NCBI GenBank assembly: GCA_040880065.1
Contig: JBBDJE010000054.1
Span: 9,630-73,629, forward strand
Reading direction: 5' to 3'
Origin: Abyssibius sp040880065
GTDB taxonomy: Bacteria > Pseudomonadota > Alphaproteobacteria > Rhodobacterales > Rhodobacteraceae
Length of the DNA: 64,000 bases
Positions within the stretch are counted from its first letter, which is position 1, and each line of letters opens with the position of its first letter. A program made the translations under genes and the position numbers. Positions 1 through 7,681 of the stretch are shown here, piece after piece. The notes below the pieces were generated by a model. That model did not search any database and had not been told where the DNA came from. It was given only the letters and a program-made list of their open reading frames with translations.

Positions 1-327
1 GATGCCCGCACAGCCCCGCAAGCGCAACTGCTTGAAAAGCGTGGTGCAAATGGCGCTGCCAATGCCGCGGCGCCGGTGGTCGGGATGGACGCCAACCTCG
101 TTGATAAAGCCCGCCGGCGGTTTGTCGGGGTGCAGCATGATCACAGCACTGCCCATGCCAACCGGAATGTCATTGAGTAATGCCAACACCATTTCGTGGC
201 GCGGGTCGCCCAGAAAAGCGGCGGCTTGTGCGGGGTTTATCGGGTTGTCAAAAACGCCTTCGGGCACGCGCATGAGCAGGGCCAAATCGGCAGGGCCAAG
301 GCGGTAAAGCGAAACCGTGTCGCTCAT
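1..327 (-). CDS. GNAT-family N-acetyltransferase (3' end outside window)
   Basis: This is the first 109 codons of a GNAT acetyltransferase; the C-terminus lies beyond the window edge. The acetyl-CoA binding motif A is visible around residues 77-90 as VHPDHRRRGIGSAI, which carries the R-x-x-G-x-G pyrophosphate-binding signature. An upstream beta-strand region includes the conserved FINEVGV. The start is the ATG at 327, the only reasonable in-frame start. It is divergently transcribed from the ATP-grasp operon across about 200 bp. The acceptor substrate cannot be deduced, and the family includes small-molecule and protein acetylases. Confidence 0.85.
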   Translation of the reverse strand, partial: MSDTVSLYRLGPADLALLMRVPEGVFDNPINPAQAAAFLGDPRHEMVLALLNDIPVGMGSAVIMLHPDKPPAGFINEVGVHPDHRRRGIGSAICTTLFKQLRLRGCAGI

Positions 328-531
328 TGCTGTGGCCCGCTTTGAGATTCCATTTTGATGCGCCTTGTTTTGGTTGAATTTGGGTTTGGCTGAATTTGGG
401 GCGTGTTTTCGTTTGCTGCCTAAAATTCATACATAATGCAGAGTATGAGGTCTGGCAAACCCGCCCCCTTATGTGCCGCGCCTGGCATCGCCATTGACGT
501 TGCGGCGAAATTAAGAAACGCTGGGTGCAAC
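328..531. other. Divergent intergenic region
   Basis: About 200 bp separate the GNAT gene (leftward) from the ATP-grasp/Anbu operon (rightward). The segment near 360-440 is AT-richer than its surroundings and presumably holds both promoters, but I see no convincing -35/-10 pair or palindrome. An in-frame extension of the ATP-grasp gene back to an ATG at 436 is possible but has no family-like residues. Confidence 0.4.
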
Positions 532-1965
532 ATGAGCAGCATGAATAAACCCGCTTTTTTCAACGAAATGTATGACGGCGACGTATTGCGCCCGGCCTAT
601 GAACATATTGTCGAGCTGTTTGCCAAATATTCCCCCGACGAGTTGGCGCTGAAAAAGGCCGAAGCTGAAACGATTTTCCGCCGCCTTGGCATTACCTTCG
701 CGGTCTATGGCGAGGAGAACAATGCCGAGCGGCTGATTCCGTTTGATATGATGCCGCGGGTGTTTCTGGAAAGCGAATGGCGGCGGCTGGAGCGTGGTGT
801 GAAGCAACGCGCCCGCGCGCTGAACGCGTTTTTATGGGATGTTTACCACCGCGGCGAGATAATCCGCTCGGGGCGGATTCCGGCGGAACTCGTGTATTGC
901 AACGCGGCTTACGAGCCGTCGATGGTGGGGATTACCCCTTCGCGCAAGATTTATTCGCATATCATCGGCATTGACCTTGTGCGCACCGGGCTTGGCGAAT
1001 TTTATGTGCTTGAGGATAACTGCCGCACGCCTTCGGGCGTGTCATACATGCTGGAAAACCGCGAAATCATGATGCGGATGTTCCCCGACCTTTTCCACCG
1101 CGCACGGGTCGAGCCGATTGACAATTACCCCGACGCGCTACGCAGAACGCTGCTATCGGTGGCACCCGTCAAATGCGATGGCGCGCCCTGTGCGGTAATT
1201 TTAACGCCCGGCGCGTTCAATTCCGCCTATTACGAGCATTCCTTTCTGGCCGACCAGATGGGGCTTGAACTGGTCGAGGGCTCGGATTTGTTCGTGGATG
1301 GCGACTATTGCTATATGCGCACAACGCGCGGCCCCAAGCGGGTGGATGTGATCTATCGCCGCATTGATGATGCCTTTCTTGACCCGCTTTGCTTTAACCC
1401 GGACTCATTGGTCGGTGTGCCGGGGCTGATGAATGTCTATCGCTCGGGTGGCGTGCAGATCTGTTCCGCCCCCGGTGCGGGCGTGGCCGATGACAAGGCG
1501 GTTTACACCTATGTGCCCGAGATGATCCGCTTTTATCTGGGTGAAGAGCCAATCTTGAAAAACGTGCCGACATGGATGTGCCACAAGCAAGATGACCTGA
1601 CCTATGTGCTTGAAAACCTGAAAGATCTTGTGGTCAAAGAGGTGCATGGTTCGGGCGGTTACGGCATGCTGGTTGGCCCTGCGGCAACCAAGGCCGAGAT
1701 TGAAACCTACGGCGCGCGCATCAAGGCCGACCCTGCCGCGTTTATTGCCCAGCCAACGCTGGCGCTTTCCACCAGCCCGACATTCGTTGAAAGCGGGCTT
1801 GCGCCGCGTCATGTGGATTTGCGGCCCTATTGCCTTGTGGGTGAAAAGGTTACGCTTGTGCCGGGCGGGCTGACGCGGGTGGCCATGCGCGAAGGCTCGC
1901 TTGTGGTGAATTCCAGCCAGGGCGGCGGGGTAAAAGATACATGGGTGATTGCCGACGATGCTTAG
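532..1965 (+). CDS. Circularly permuted type-2 ATP-grasp protein of the Anbu operon
   Basis: The 477-residue product is a circularly permuted ATP-grasp enzyme (old names DUF404/DUF407), a family of about 470-480 residues thought to ligate an amine to a carboxylate using ATP. Its substrate is unknown. Recognisable family segments include YDGDVLRPAYEH near the N-terminus, a central LEDNCRTPSGVSYMLENR, and the glycine-rich KEVHGSGGYGMLVGP in the ATP-binding part. I chose the ATG at 532 because the product then has the usual length; an ATG at 541 is nearly as good. It is the first gene of an operon: the next gene overlaps by 8 bp, and transglutaminase and Anbu genes follow. Known Anbu loci have this same gene set, so a role linked to Anbu is likely. 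Confidence 0.9.
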   Translation: MSSMNKPAFFNEMYDGDVLRPAYEHIVELFAKYSPDELALKKAEAETIFRRLGITFAVYGEENNAERLIPFDMMPRVFLESEWRRLERGVKQRARALNAFLWDVYHRGEIIRSGRIPAELVYCNAAYEPSMVGITPSRKIYSHIIGIDLVRTGLGEFYVLEDNCRTPSGVSYMLENREIMMRMFPDLFHRARVEPIDNYPDALRRTLLSVAPVKCDGAPCAVILTPGAFNSAYYEHSFLADQMGLELVEGSDLFVDGDYCYMRTTRGPKRVDVIYRRIDDAFLDPLCFNPDSLVGVPGLMNVYRSGGVQICSAPGAGVADDKAVYTYVPEMIRFYLGEEPILKNVPTWMCHKQDDLTYVLENLKDLVVKEVHGSGGYGMLVGPAATKAEIETYGARIKADPAAFIAQPTLALSTSPTFVESGLAPRHVDLRPYCLVGEKVTLVPGGLTRVAMREGSLVVNSSQGGGVKDTWVIADDA

Positions 1966-2902
1966 CAGAACCGCAGAAAGCCTGTATTGGGCCGCGCGCT
2001 ATATGGAGCGCACCGACGCGACAGCGCGGCTGCTTGAGGTGGGCTACCGCATGGCAATGATGCCCACAGCCTCTGGCGGGCATGCCAACGAGTGGGAATC
2101 AGTGCTGGCCGCAGCGGGCGCGGCGCAGGGCTATGCCAACCAGTTTGACGAGGCCACCAAGGTCGATACGGCAGAGTTTCTGATTTTTGACGAGGCGAAC
2201 GCCTCGTCCATTCGCAATTGTTTGCGCAGCGCGCGCAACAATCTGCGCGCCGCGCGCACGGCAATTACCTCGGAGGTGTGGGAGGCGGTGAACGAATCCT
2301 ACCTGCGCCTGCTGGACATGGAGCAAAAGCGCAACCTGTCCTTGCCCGAGCTGTGCGACTGGACAAAGCGGCAATCGGCGGTGCTGCGCGGGGCGTTTTC
2401 CACCACGCAGCTACGCTCTGACGGCTATGACTTTTTCAACCTCGGCTATTATGTCGAGCGTGCCGACAATACCGCGCGGCTGCTCGATGTGAAATATTAT
2501 GTGCTGTTGCCAACGATCGACATGGTCGGCGGCGAGATCGACCGCTTTCAATGGCTGACATTGCTGCGCGCGCTCTCGGCGCATCGGGCGTTTCACTGGG
2601 CCTATGGCGGCGATATCAGCCCCGACAAGGTGGCGCATTTCCTTATTTTGAACCCGTCCTCGCCACGCTCCTTGCTGTTTTGCGCCGAACAGGTTGACCG
2701 CTACCTGAAGCATCTGTCGCTTGCCAATGGCGCGCGCACACCTGCCGATGACTTCGCTTCGGATATGTTTGAAGCGCTCGGCACCGCGCGGATTGACGAG
2801 ATCATGGCGCAGGGCGTGCATGACTTTCTGACCGAGTGCATCAAACGCAATGCCAGGCTGCACCGCTTGATTGGTGAGTCTTACCTGTTTGGGGCGGTTT
2901 GA
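1958..2902 (+). CDS. Alpha-E domain protein (DUF403) of the Anbu operon
   Basis: The 314-residue protein belongs to the alpha-E family (DUF403), an all-helical protein of unknown activity. The opening MLSRTAESLYWAARYMERTD is the family hallmark and repeats in weaker form around residue 163 as NLGYYVERADNTARLLD, suggesting an internal helical duplication. The ATG at 1958 is preferred over the upstream TTG at 1949 because family members start with exactly this sequence. It overlaps the ATP-grasp gene by 8 bp, and the next gene starts 1 bp after its stop, so translation is probably coupled. Alpha-E proteins are found almost only next to ATP-grasp and transglutaminase partners, so a joint complex is likely but unproven here. 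Confidence 0.9.
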   Translation: MLSRTAESLYWAARYMERTDATARLLEVGYRMAMMPTASGGHANEWESVLAAAGAAQGYANQFDEATKVDTAEFLIFDEANASSIRNCLRSARNNLRAARTAITSEVWEAVNESYLRLLDMEQKRNLSLPELCDWTKRQSAVLRGAFSTTQLRSDGYDFFNLGYYVERADNTARLLDVKYYVLLPTIDMVGGEIDRFQWLTLLRALSAHRAFHWAYGGDISPDKVAHFLILNPSSPRSLLFCAEQVDRYLKHLSLANGARTPADDFASDMFEALGTARIDEIMAQGVHDFLTECIKRNARLHRLIGESYLFGAV

Positions 2903-2903
2903 T

Positions 2904-3719
2904 ATGTTGCTGAACATCGCGCATTCAACGCATTACAGCTATGCCACGCCGCAAAAGCGCATTGTGCAAAGCTATCGGCTGCTCCCCTCGCTTTGCGCTA
3001 ATCAAAAGGTGGTGGCATGGAATGTTTCGGTAGGTGAAGCCACGTTGAGCGAACCATTTACCGAAGGCAATGGCGACCGTATTCTGACGATGACCGCCAC
3101 CGGCCCGGTAAGCGCGCTGACGATTGAAGTCACCGGGCAGGTTGAAACACAAGACCTTGCCGGCGTGCTGAAAGACCACCGCGAAATGACCAACCCGCTG
3201 GCCTATTTGCGTGAAACGCCACTCACAAGGCCCGATGCCACAATGCGTGCGCGTGCCGCCGCGCTGGCGGCGAGCCATGCAGGCGGCACGCAGCTTGACC
3301 TTGCCCATGCGCTGGCCGCCATGACCAACGCCGCAATAGCCTATTTGCCGGGCAGCAGCCATGCGGGCGACAGTGCTGCAAGCGCTTGGGCGGCAGGCAA
3401 GGGTGTGTGCCAAGACCAGGCGCAAGCGCTTATCGCGCTGGCCCGCGTCTGCGGGTTGCCGGCACGCTATGTCATCGGCTACCTGTTTGCCGATGCCGAT
3501 GGCAACAGCCATGAGGCCAGCCATGCTTGGGCAGAATTGCATGTTTCAGGGCTTGGCTGGGTCGGGTTTGATGTGGCCAATGCCTGTTGCCCCGATGATC
3601 GCTATATCCGCCTTGGATCGGGCCTTGACGCGGCCGACGGGGCGCCTATACGCGGTATAGCTTTTGGTGCAGGCGCCGAGGGTATGGAAATTAACCTGTC
3701 GGTGACTGCCGACCAGTAA
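2904..3719 (+). CDS. Transglutaminase-like cysteine protease/amidase of the Anbu operon
   Basis: This 271-residue protein has the bacterial transglutaminase N-terminal domain (residues about 1-80, opening with LLNIAHSTHYSY) followed by a transglutaminase-like papain-fold core. The catalytic triad is visible: Cys169 in GKGVCQDQA, His207 in SHAWAEL and Asp223 in VGFDVAN. Family members may hydrolyse or form amide bonds; the substrate is unknown. The ATG at 2904 follows the preceding stop by one base, and an upstream start inside the alpha-E gene would add non-family residues. It is the third gene in the ATP-grasp, alpha-E, transglutaminase, Anbu order. Confidence 0.9.
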   Translation: MLLNIAHSTHYSYATPQKRIVQSYRLLPSLCANQKVVAWNVSVGEATLSEPFTEGNGDRILTMTATGPVSALTIEVTGQVETQDLAGVLKDHREMTNPLAYLRETPLTRPDATMRARAAALAASHAGGTQLDLAHALAAMTNAAIAYLPGSSHAGDSAASAWAAGKGVCQDQAQALIALARVCGLPARYVIGYLFADADGNSHEASHAWAELHVSGLGWVGFDVANACCPDDRYIRLGSGLDAADGAPIRGIAFGAGAEGMEINLSVTADQ

Positions 3720-3731
3720 AAGAGCCCGAAC

Positions 3732-4451
3732 ATGACCTATTGTGTTGGTCTGCTGTTAAATGCCGGAATGGTGTTGCTGGCCGACACCCGCACAAATGCG
3801 GGCGTTGACAATATCGCCACCTATCAAAAGATGTTCACCTTTGAAGTGCCGGGCGAGCGGGTGATCGTGATCATGACCGCCGGCAGCCTTTCGGTGTCGC
3901 AAAATGTGATTTCGCGGCTGCAAGAAGACATTGCCGACCCCGATATCGCGCCTGAAAATTGCATCATGCGCACCCGATCCATGCTGACCGTGGCGCAGAT
4001 CATCGGCGACAAGCTGGCCGATGTCAGCCATGATATCAACCAGCGCATGGCGCGGATGAGTCAGGCGGCAAGCGCGTCAATACTGGTGGCTGGCCAAAGG
4101 AAGGGTGGTGTTGCGCGGATGTTTCACATCTACCCCGAAGGCAATTTCATCGAGGCTGCTGCCGACACGCCATATTTGCAGATTGGCGAACATAAATACG
4201 GTAAACCGCTGCTGGACCGGGTAATAACGCCCGAAACATCGCTTGAAGACGGGCGCAAGGCGGTGCTGCTGTCGATGGATTCGACCCTGCGATCGAACCT
4301 GTCGGTGGGCATGCCGCTGGACCTTTCGATCATCCGCGACGGCGCTTGCAAAATTGACCGCCAAGAGCGGATAGAAGCAGATAACGCCGATTTTCGCGCC
4401 ATGTCCGAAGCATGGTCAAAGGCGCTGCGCGACAGTTTCAGCGCGGTTTGA
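3732..4451 (+). CDS. Anbu/BPH proteasome-type protease
   Basis: The 239-residue protein is an Anbu-type relative of proteasome beta subunits and HslV. After removal of Met1 the sequence begins with Thr (MTYCVGLLLNAGMVLLADTR), the expected N-terminal nucleophile, and the ADTRTNAG segment is the conserved core strand and turn. Unlike true proteasome beta subunits it has no long propeptide. Structures of Anbu homologues show open, lock-washer-like helical assemblies, and natural substrates remain uncertain. It closes the four-gene operon, 12 bp after the transglutaminase gene. I see no neighbouring unfoldase, so it is not an HslUV or 20S system. Confidence 0.92.
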   Translation: MTYCVGLLLNAGMVLLADTRTNAGVDNIATYQKMFTFEVPGERVIVIMTAGSLSVSQNVISRLQEDIADPDIAPENCIMRTRSMLTVAQIIGDKLADVSHDINQRMARMSQAASASILVAGQRKGGVARMFHIYPEGNFIEAAADTPYLQIGEHKYGKPLLDRVITPETSLEDGRKAVLLSMDSTLRSNLSVGMPLDLSIIRDGACKIDRQERIEADNADFRAMSEAWSKALRDSFSAV

Positions 4452-4463
4452 TGGTGGGCTGAC

Positions 4464-4955
4464 ATGGCCGAACATATGTCGGGCATAGTGCTCACGGGCC
4501 ATGGCGGGCCGGAATGTTTGCAATGGCGCGATGATCTGCCGGTGCCGCAACCCATGGCAGGCGAGGTGCTTGTGCGGCTTGGCGCTGCGGCGGTGAACAA
4601 TACCGATATCAACACGCGGCTGGCATGGTATTCCAAGGGTGATGGCACGGCGGATGATGCCAGTTGGGCGGGTGTTCCAATCAGCTTTCCGCGGGTGCAG
4701 GGCATAGATGGCTGCGGCAAGATTGCCGGGCCGGTCGTGCCGCTTGACCTGCGCACGCTTTATTTGAAAGACCTGTCGTTTTACGGCTGCACCGCGCTGA
4801 ATGACGGTGTTTTCGCAGCACTTGTGGCGCATATCGAAGCTAAGCGGATCAAGCCGCTGATCGCTGCCGAATACAGCCTGCGCGATATTGGCGCGGCGCA
4901 GGCGGCATTTGCTGAAAAGCAGCATATTGGCAAGATTGTGCTGTTGCATGACTGA
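4464..4955 (+). pseudogene. Zinc-type alcohol dehydrogenase/quinone reductase remnant with internal in-frame deletion
   Basis: The 163-residue reading frame joins the first ~90 residues of a medium-chain dehydrogenase/reductase (GroES-like catalytic domain, through PRVQGIDGCGKIAG) directly to the last ~75 residues (PVVPLDLRTLYLKDLSFYG to the C-terminus). The usual family length is about 340-350 residues. The whole Rossmann nucleotide-binding domain, including the G-x-G-x-x-G segment, is missing. The junction falls in the bases around 4722-4730, which encode Ile-Ala-Gly; this tripeptide would be expected on both sides of the lost segment. The frame is intact and the stop overlaps the start of gntK, so it may still matter for translational coupling. 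The product cannot be a working dehydrogenase. Confidence 0.8.
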
Positions 4956-5442
4956 GCTGCGCAAACTTGTGGTGATGGGCGTTTCGGGCTGTGGCAAGTC
5001 GACCTTCGGGCAGGCATTGGCGCGGGCACTGGGCCTTGCATTTTGCGATGGGGATGATTTGCATCCGGCGGAAAACATTGCAAAAATGGCCGCGGGCCTG
5101 CCGCTGAGCGATGCTGACCGCGCCCCGTGGCTGGCACAGGTCGGCCTGCATTTGGCCGGTGATGGTGGCCGTGTGATTGCCTGTTCGGCGCTGAAGCGCG
5201 CCTATCGTAACACCATTCGCAGCCACGCGCCCGGAGCCGTGTTCGTGCATCTGCACGGTGCGCACGACATTCTGGCGGCACGAATGAGCGTGCGGCCCGG
5301 CCATTTCATGCCCGCCGCGTTGCTTGACAGCCAATTGGCAACACTGGAGCCGCCCGCACCCGACGAGCATGCCATTCAGGTGGATATTGCCCTGCCGCCG
5401 CAGGGCCAGCTTGCCAAGGTTCTGGCGGCGCTAGGCCTGTAA
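4948..5442 (+). CDS. gntK: Gluconokinase
   Basis: The 164-residue protein is a GntK-type gluconokinase, which phosphorylates D-gluconate to 6-phosphogluconate with ATP for the Entner-Doudoroff or pentose phosphate route. The P-loop GVSGCGKST lies at residues 11-19, followed by the diagnostic FCDGDDLHPAENIAKMAAG and PLSDADRAPWL, and ACSALKRAYRN near the middle. The C-terminal region has the family's LDSQLATLE and EHAIQVDI segments. The ATG at 4948 overlaps the stop of the dehydrogenase remnant (ATGACTGA), giving a product of normal length. Its 3' end overlaps the convergent DUF1428 gene by 12 bp. Confidence 0.93.
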   Translation: MTELRKLVVMGVSGCGKSTFGQALARALGLAFCDGDDLHPAENIAKMAAGLPLSDADRAPWLAQVGLHLAGDGGRVIACSALKRAYRNTIRSHAPGAVFVHLHGAHDILAARMSVRPGHFMPAALLDSQLATLEPPAPDEHAIQVDIALPPQGQLAKVLAALGL

Positions 5443-5781
5443 GAGCGGCTCAAAGCCACCCCAGATCATCCGCTGGCCATCTAGCGGCATGTCGGCGAAT
5501 ATCGCGTCAAGGCGCGCATCTTGCATGCCCTCATTCATGCATCTATCGCGCGTGGCCTTGTCGGGGAATACCAGCCATGACAGCACAACGGTTTCATCTG
5601 CCTCAAGCTTCAGCGCCTGCGCAAAGGAGGTGACCTCGCCATCCGGCACATCATCGCCCCAGGCCTCGATCGTGCTGATCGCGCCGTAGTCTTTCATGAC
5701 CTCGAACATCGCGGCGGTCAGCTCTGCGTATTTCGCCTTTTGTGCGGTCTTGACCGGCACGAGCGCGCCTTGAATATACAT
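5431..5781 (-). CDS. DUF1428 family protein
   Basis: The 116-residue protein matches the DUF1428 family of small alpha/beta proteins related to the dimeric alpha-beta barrel fold; the biochemical role is not established. Family-typical stretches are MYIQGALVPV at the start, EAWGDDVPDGEVTSFAQAL in the middle and DGQRMIWGGFEPLL at the end. The start at 5781 gives the usual MYIQ beginning; an upstream ATG at 5808 would add nine unrelated residues. It lies 29 bp downstream of hmgA on the same strand and may be co-transcribed, although this link to aromatic metabolism is only positional. Confidence 0.85.
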   Translation of the reverse strand: MYIQGALVPVKTAQKAKYAELTAAMFEVMKDYGAISTIEAWGDDVPDGEVTSFAQALKLEADETVVLSWLVFPDKATRDRCMNEGMQDARLDAIFADMPLDGQRMIWGGFEPLLQA

Positions 5782-5810
5782 GCGGATTCTCCTTGTGTTG
5801 CCGCGCAAGC

Positions 5811-7145
5811 TTATTTCAAGCCCGGTGTGCCGTCGAACTTTTTTTCCAACGAGGTCCAGCAGTCGATGTAGTCGTCTTGCAAGGGGGCCTCTTTGGCGGC
5901 AAAGCGGGTCAGGTGCTGCGGAAAACGGGTTTCGAACATGAACGACATGGTATTATCGAGCTTTTCGGGGCCAAGATTGGCGTTTGACGCGCCTTCAAAC
6001 GCCTGTTTGTCGGGGCCATGGGGCAGCATCATGTTATGCAAGCTCATCCCGCCGGGGATAAAGCCCTGCGGCTTTGCATCATACTGGCCGTAAATATTGC
6101 CCATCATCTCGGACATGATGTTTTTATGATACCACGGCGGTCGGAAGGTGTTTTCGGCCACCATCCAGCGTTCGCGGAACAACACAAAGTCGATATTCGC
6201 GGTGCCTTCAACGCCGCTTGGCGCGGTCAGCACGGTGAAGATTGACGGGTCGGGGTGGTCAAACAAGATCGCACCGACCGGGCAATAGGTGGTCAGGTCA
6301 TATTTCACAGGGGCGTAGTTGCCGTGCCATGCGACCACATCCAGCGGGCTGTGGCCGATCTCGGTTTCGTGGAACTGCCCGCACCATTTGACGGTGACCT
6401 TCGAGGGGGTTTCGCGGTCTTCAAAGGCGGCGACAGGGGTCTTGAAGTCGCGTCGGTTGGCCATGCAGTTTGCCCCGATGGGGCCACGACCGGGCAGATC
6501 GAACTTCTGGCCGTAATTCTCGCAGACAAAGCCGCGCGCCGGTCCTTCAACCAGCTCGACACGGTAAACCAGCCCGCGCGGGATGATGGCAATTTCCTGC
6601 GGGGCAAGGTCGATGACGCCAAGTTCGGTGCACAGGCGCAGGCGGCCTTCCTGTGGCACGATCAAAAGCTCAGAATCCGCCGAGAAGAAATACTCATCGA
6701 CCATCGAGGCGGTGACAAGATAGATATGGCTGGCCATGCCGACCTGTGTGTTCACATCGCCCGCCGTGGTCATGGTGTGCATGCCGCTCAGCCATGTGAG
6801 CGGGGCGTCGGAATGGGGCAGCGGGTTCCAGCGATACTGGCCAAGCGATATGACATCCGGGTCGATATGCGGGGCCGATTTCCATTTCGGCAGGTCGATC
6901 TTGGCAAAGCGATGCGTGTGCTTGACCGAAGGGCGGATGCGGTAGCACCATGTCCGCTCGTTCTGGTGGCTGGGCGCGGTGAAGGCCGTGCCGGAGAGCT
7001 GTTCGCCATAAAGCCCGTAATTGCACTTTTGCGGCGAGTTCATGCCTTGTGGCAATGCGCCGGGCAGTGCCTCGGTTTCAAAATCATTGCCGAAACCGGG
7101 CATATAGCCGGGGGCGGGCGTGGCAGTGGGGTTGTCATATGTCAT
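5811..7145 (-). CDS. hmgA: Homogentisate 1,2-dioxygenase
   Basis: The 444-residue enzyme opens the ring of homogentisate to maleylacetoacetate, the central step of tyrosine and phenylalanine breakdown. Its N-terminus YMPGFGNDFETEALPGALP and the following LYGEQLSGTAFTAP are diagnostic. The ferrous-iron ligand region is visible in the last third: PWYHKNIMSEMMG supplies a His and Glu, and SLHNMMLPHGPD supplies the other His residues. Length is normal. Fumarylacetoacetase and maleylacetoacetate isomerase genes are not in this window. A divergent MarR gene and a palindromic operator lie immediately upstream, suggesting local control. Confidence 0.96.
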   Translation of the reverse strand: MTYDNPTATPAPGYMPGFGNDFETEALPGALPQGMNSPQKCNYGLYGEQLSGTAFTAPSHQNERTWCYRIRPSVKHTHRFAKIDLPKWKSAPHIDPDVISLGQYRWNPLPHSDAPLTWLSGMHTMTTAGDVNTQVGMASHIYLVTASMVDEYFFSADSELLIVPQEGRLRLCTELGVIDLAPQEIAIIPRGLVYRVELVEGPARGFVCENYGQKFDLPGRGPIGANCMANRRDFKTPVAAFEDRETPSKVTVKWCGQFHETEIGHSPLDVVAWHGNYAPVKYDLTTYCPVGAILFDHPDPSIFTVLTAPSGVEGTANIDFVLFRERWMVAENTFRPPWYHKNIMSEMMGNIYGQYDAKPQGFIPGGMSLHNMMLPHGPDKQAFEGASNANLGPEKLDNTMSFMFETRFPQHLTRFAAKEAPLQDDYIDCWTSLEKKFDGTPGLK

Positions 7146-7174
7146 GGCATGCTCCTTGGTTTGATCGAGTCGTA

Positions 7175-7194
7175 TTAGTTGAAAATGTAACTAA
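7175..7194. promoter_or_regulatory. Palindromic operator between hmgA and marR
   Basis: The 20-bp sequence TTAGTT-(8 nt)-AACTAA is a perfect inverted repeat with 6-bp arms. It sits in the 68-bp divergent intergenic region, 30 bp from the hmgA start and 20 bp from the MarR start. Its size and spacing fit a MarR dimer site. It would let the regulator control both genes and be released by an aromatic ligand such as homogentisate; the ligand is inference. Confidence 0.65.
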
Positions 7195-7213
7195 CAAGCG
7201 GTAGTTTCCTGCC

Positions 7214-7648
7214 ATGAACACAGACGATGAGTTTGAGATTGGCACATTTCTGCCCTATCTGCTGAACCAGGCAGGCGAGGCGGCGGGGCAGGAATTTCAG
7301 CGCTATTACAAGGACCGTTACGGGATGTTGCGCAGCGAATGGCGGGTGTTGTTCCACCTTGGCCGCTTCGGGGCGCTGACGGCGCGCGAGATTTGCGACC
7401 GCGCGCGCCTGCACAAAACCAAGACCAGCCGCGCGGTGGCGGCTTTGGAAGCGCGCCGGTTCTTGAAGCGCGCGGTGATGGTGCATGACCGGCGCCAAGA
7501 ACAGCTTACGCTGAGCGCAGCCGGGCAGGCGGCCTATAAAGACCTTGCAGCGATTGCGGCGCAGTTTGACGCAAGACTGATGGCGCAGTTCAGCAGGACC
7601 GAGGCCGCAACATTGCGCCGCTGTTTGCAGCGGTTGATGGATGGTTAG
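7214..7648 (+). CDS. MarR-family regulator, probable controller of hmgA
   Basis: The 144-residue protein has the MarR winged-helix layout: an N-terminal dimerisation helix, then LRSEWRVLFHLGRFGALTAREICDRARLHKTKTSRAVAALE broken across helices 2-4 (residues about 38-82), the wing around HDRRQEQLTLSAAG, and C-terminal helices. The family residues RRQ at the wing tip are intact. It is divergent from homogentisate dioxygenase and shares a 68-bp promoter region with a clear palindrome. It most likely represses hmgA until an aromatic intermediate binds; the ligand is not identifiable from sequence. Confidence 0.9.
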   Translation: MNTDDEFEIGTFLPYLLNQAGEAAGQEFQRYYKDRYGMLRSEWRVLFHLGRFGALTAREICDRARLHKTKTSRAVAALEARRFLKRAVMVHDRRQEQLTLSAAGQAAYKDLAAIAAQFDARLMAQFSRTEAATLRRCLQRLMDG

Positions 7649-7651
7649 GCG

Positions 7652-7676
7652 CGCCGGGCGATCGCGCCGCCCGGCG
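7652..7676. terminator. GC hairpin between convergent genes
   Basis: The sequence CGCCGGGC-(9 nt)-GCCCGGCG forms a perfect 8-bp stem starting 4 bp after the MarR stop and ending 6 bp before the stop of the convergent small gene. It has no U-tract on either side, so it may work as a bidirectional attenuating hairpin or with Rho rather than as a classic intrinsic terminator. Confidence 0.5.
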
Positions 7677-7681
7677 ATGCA

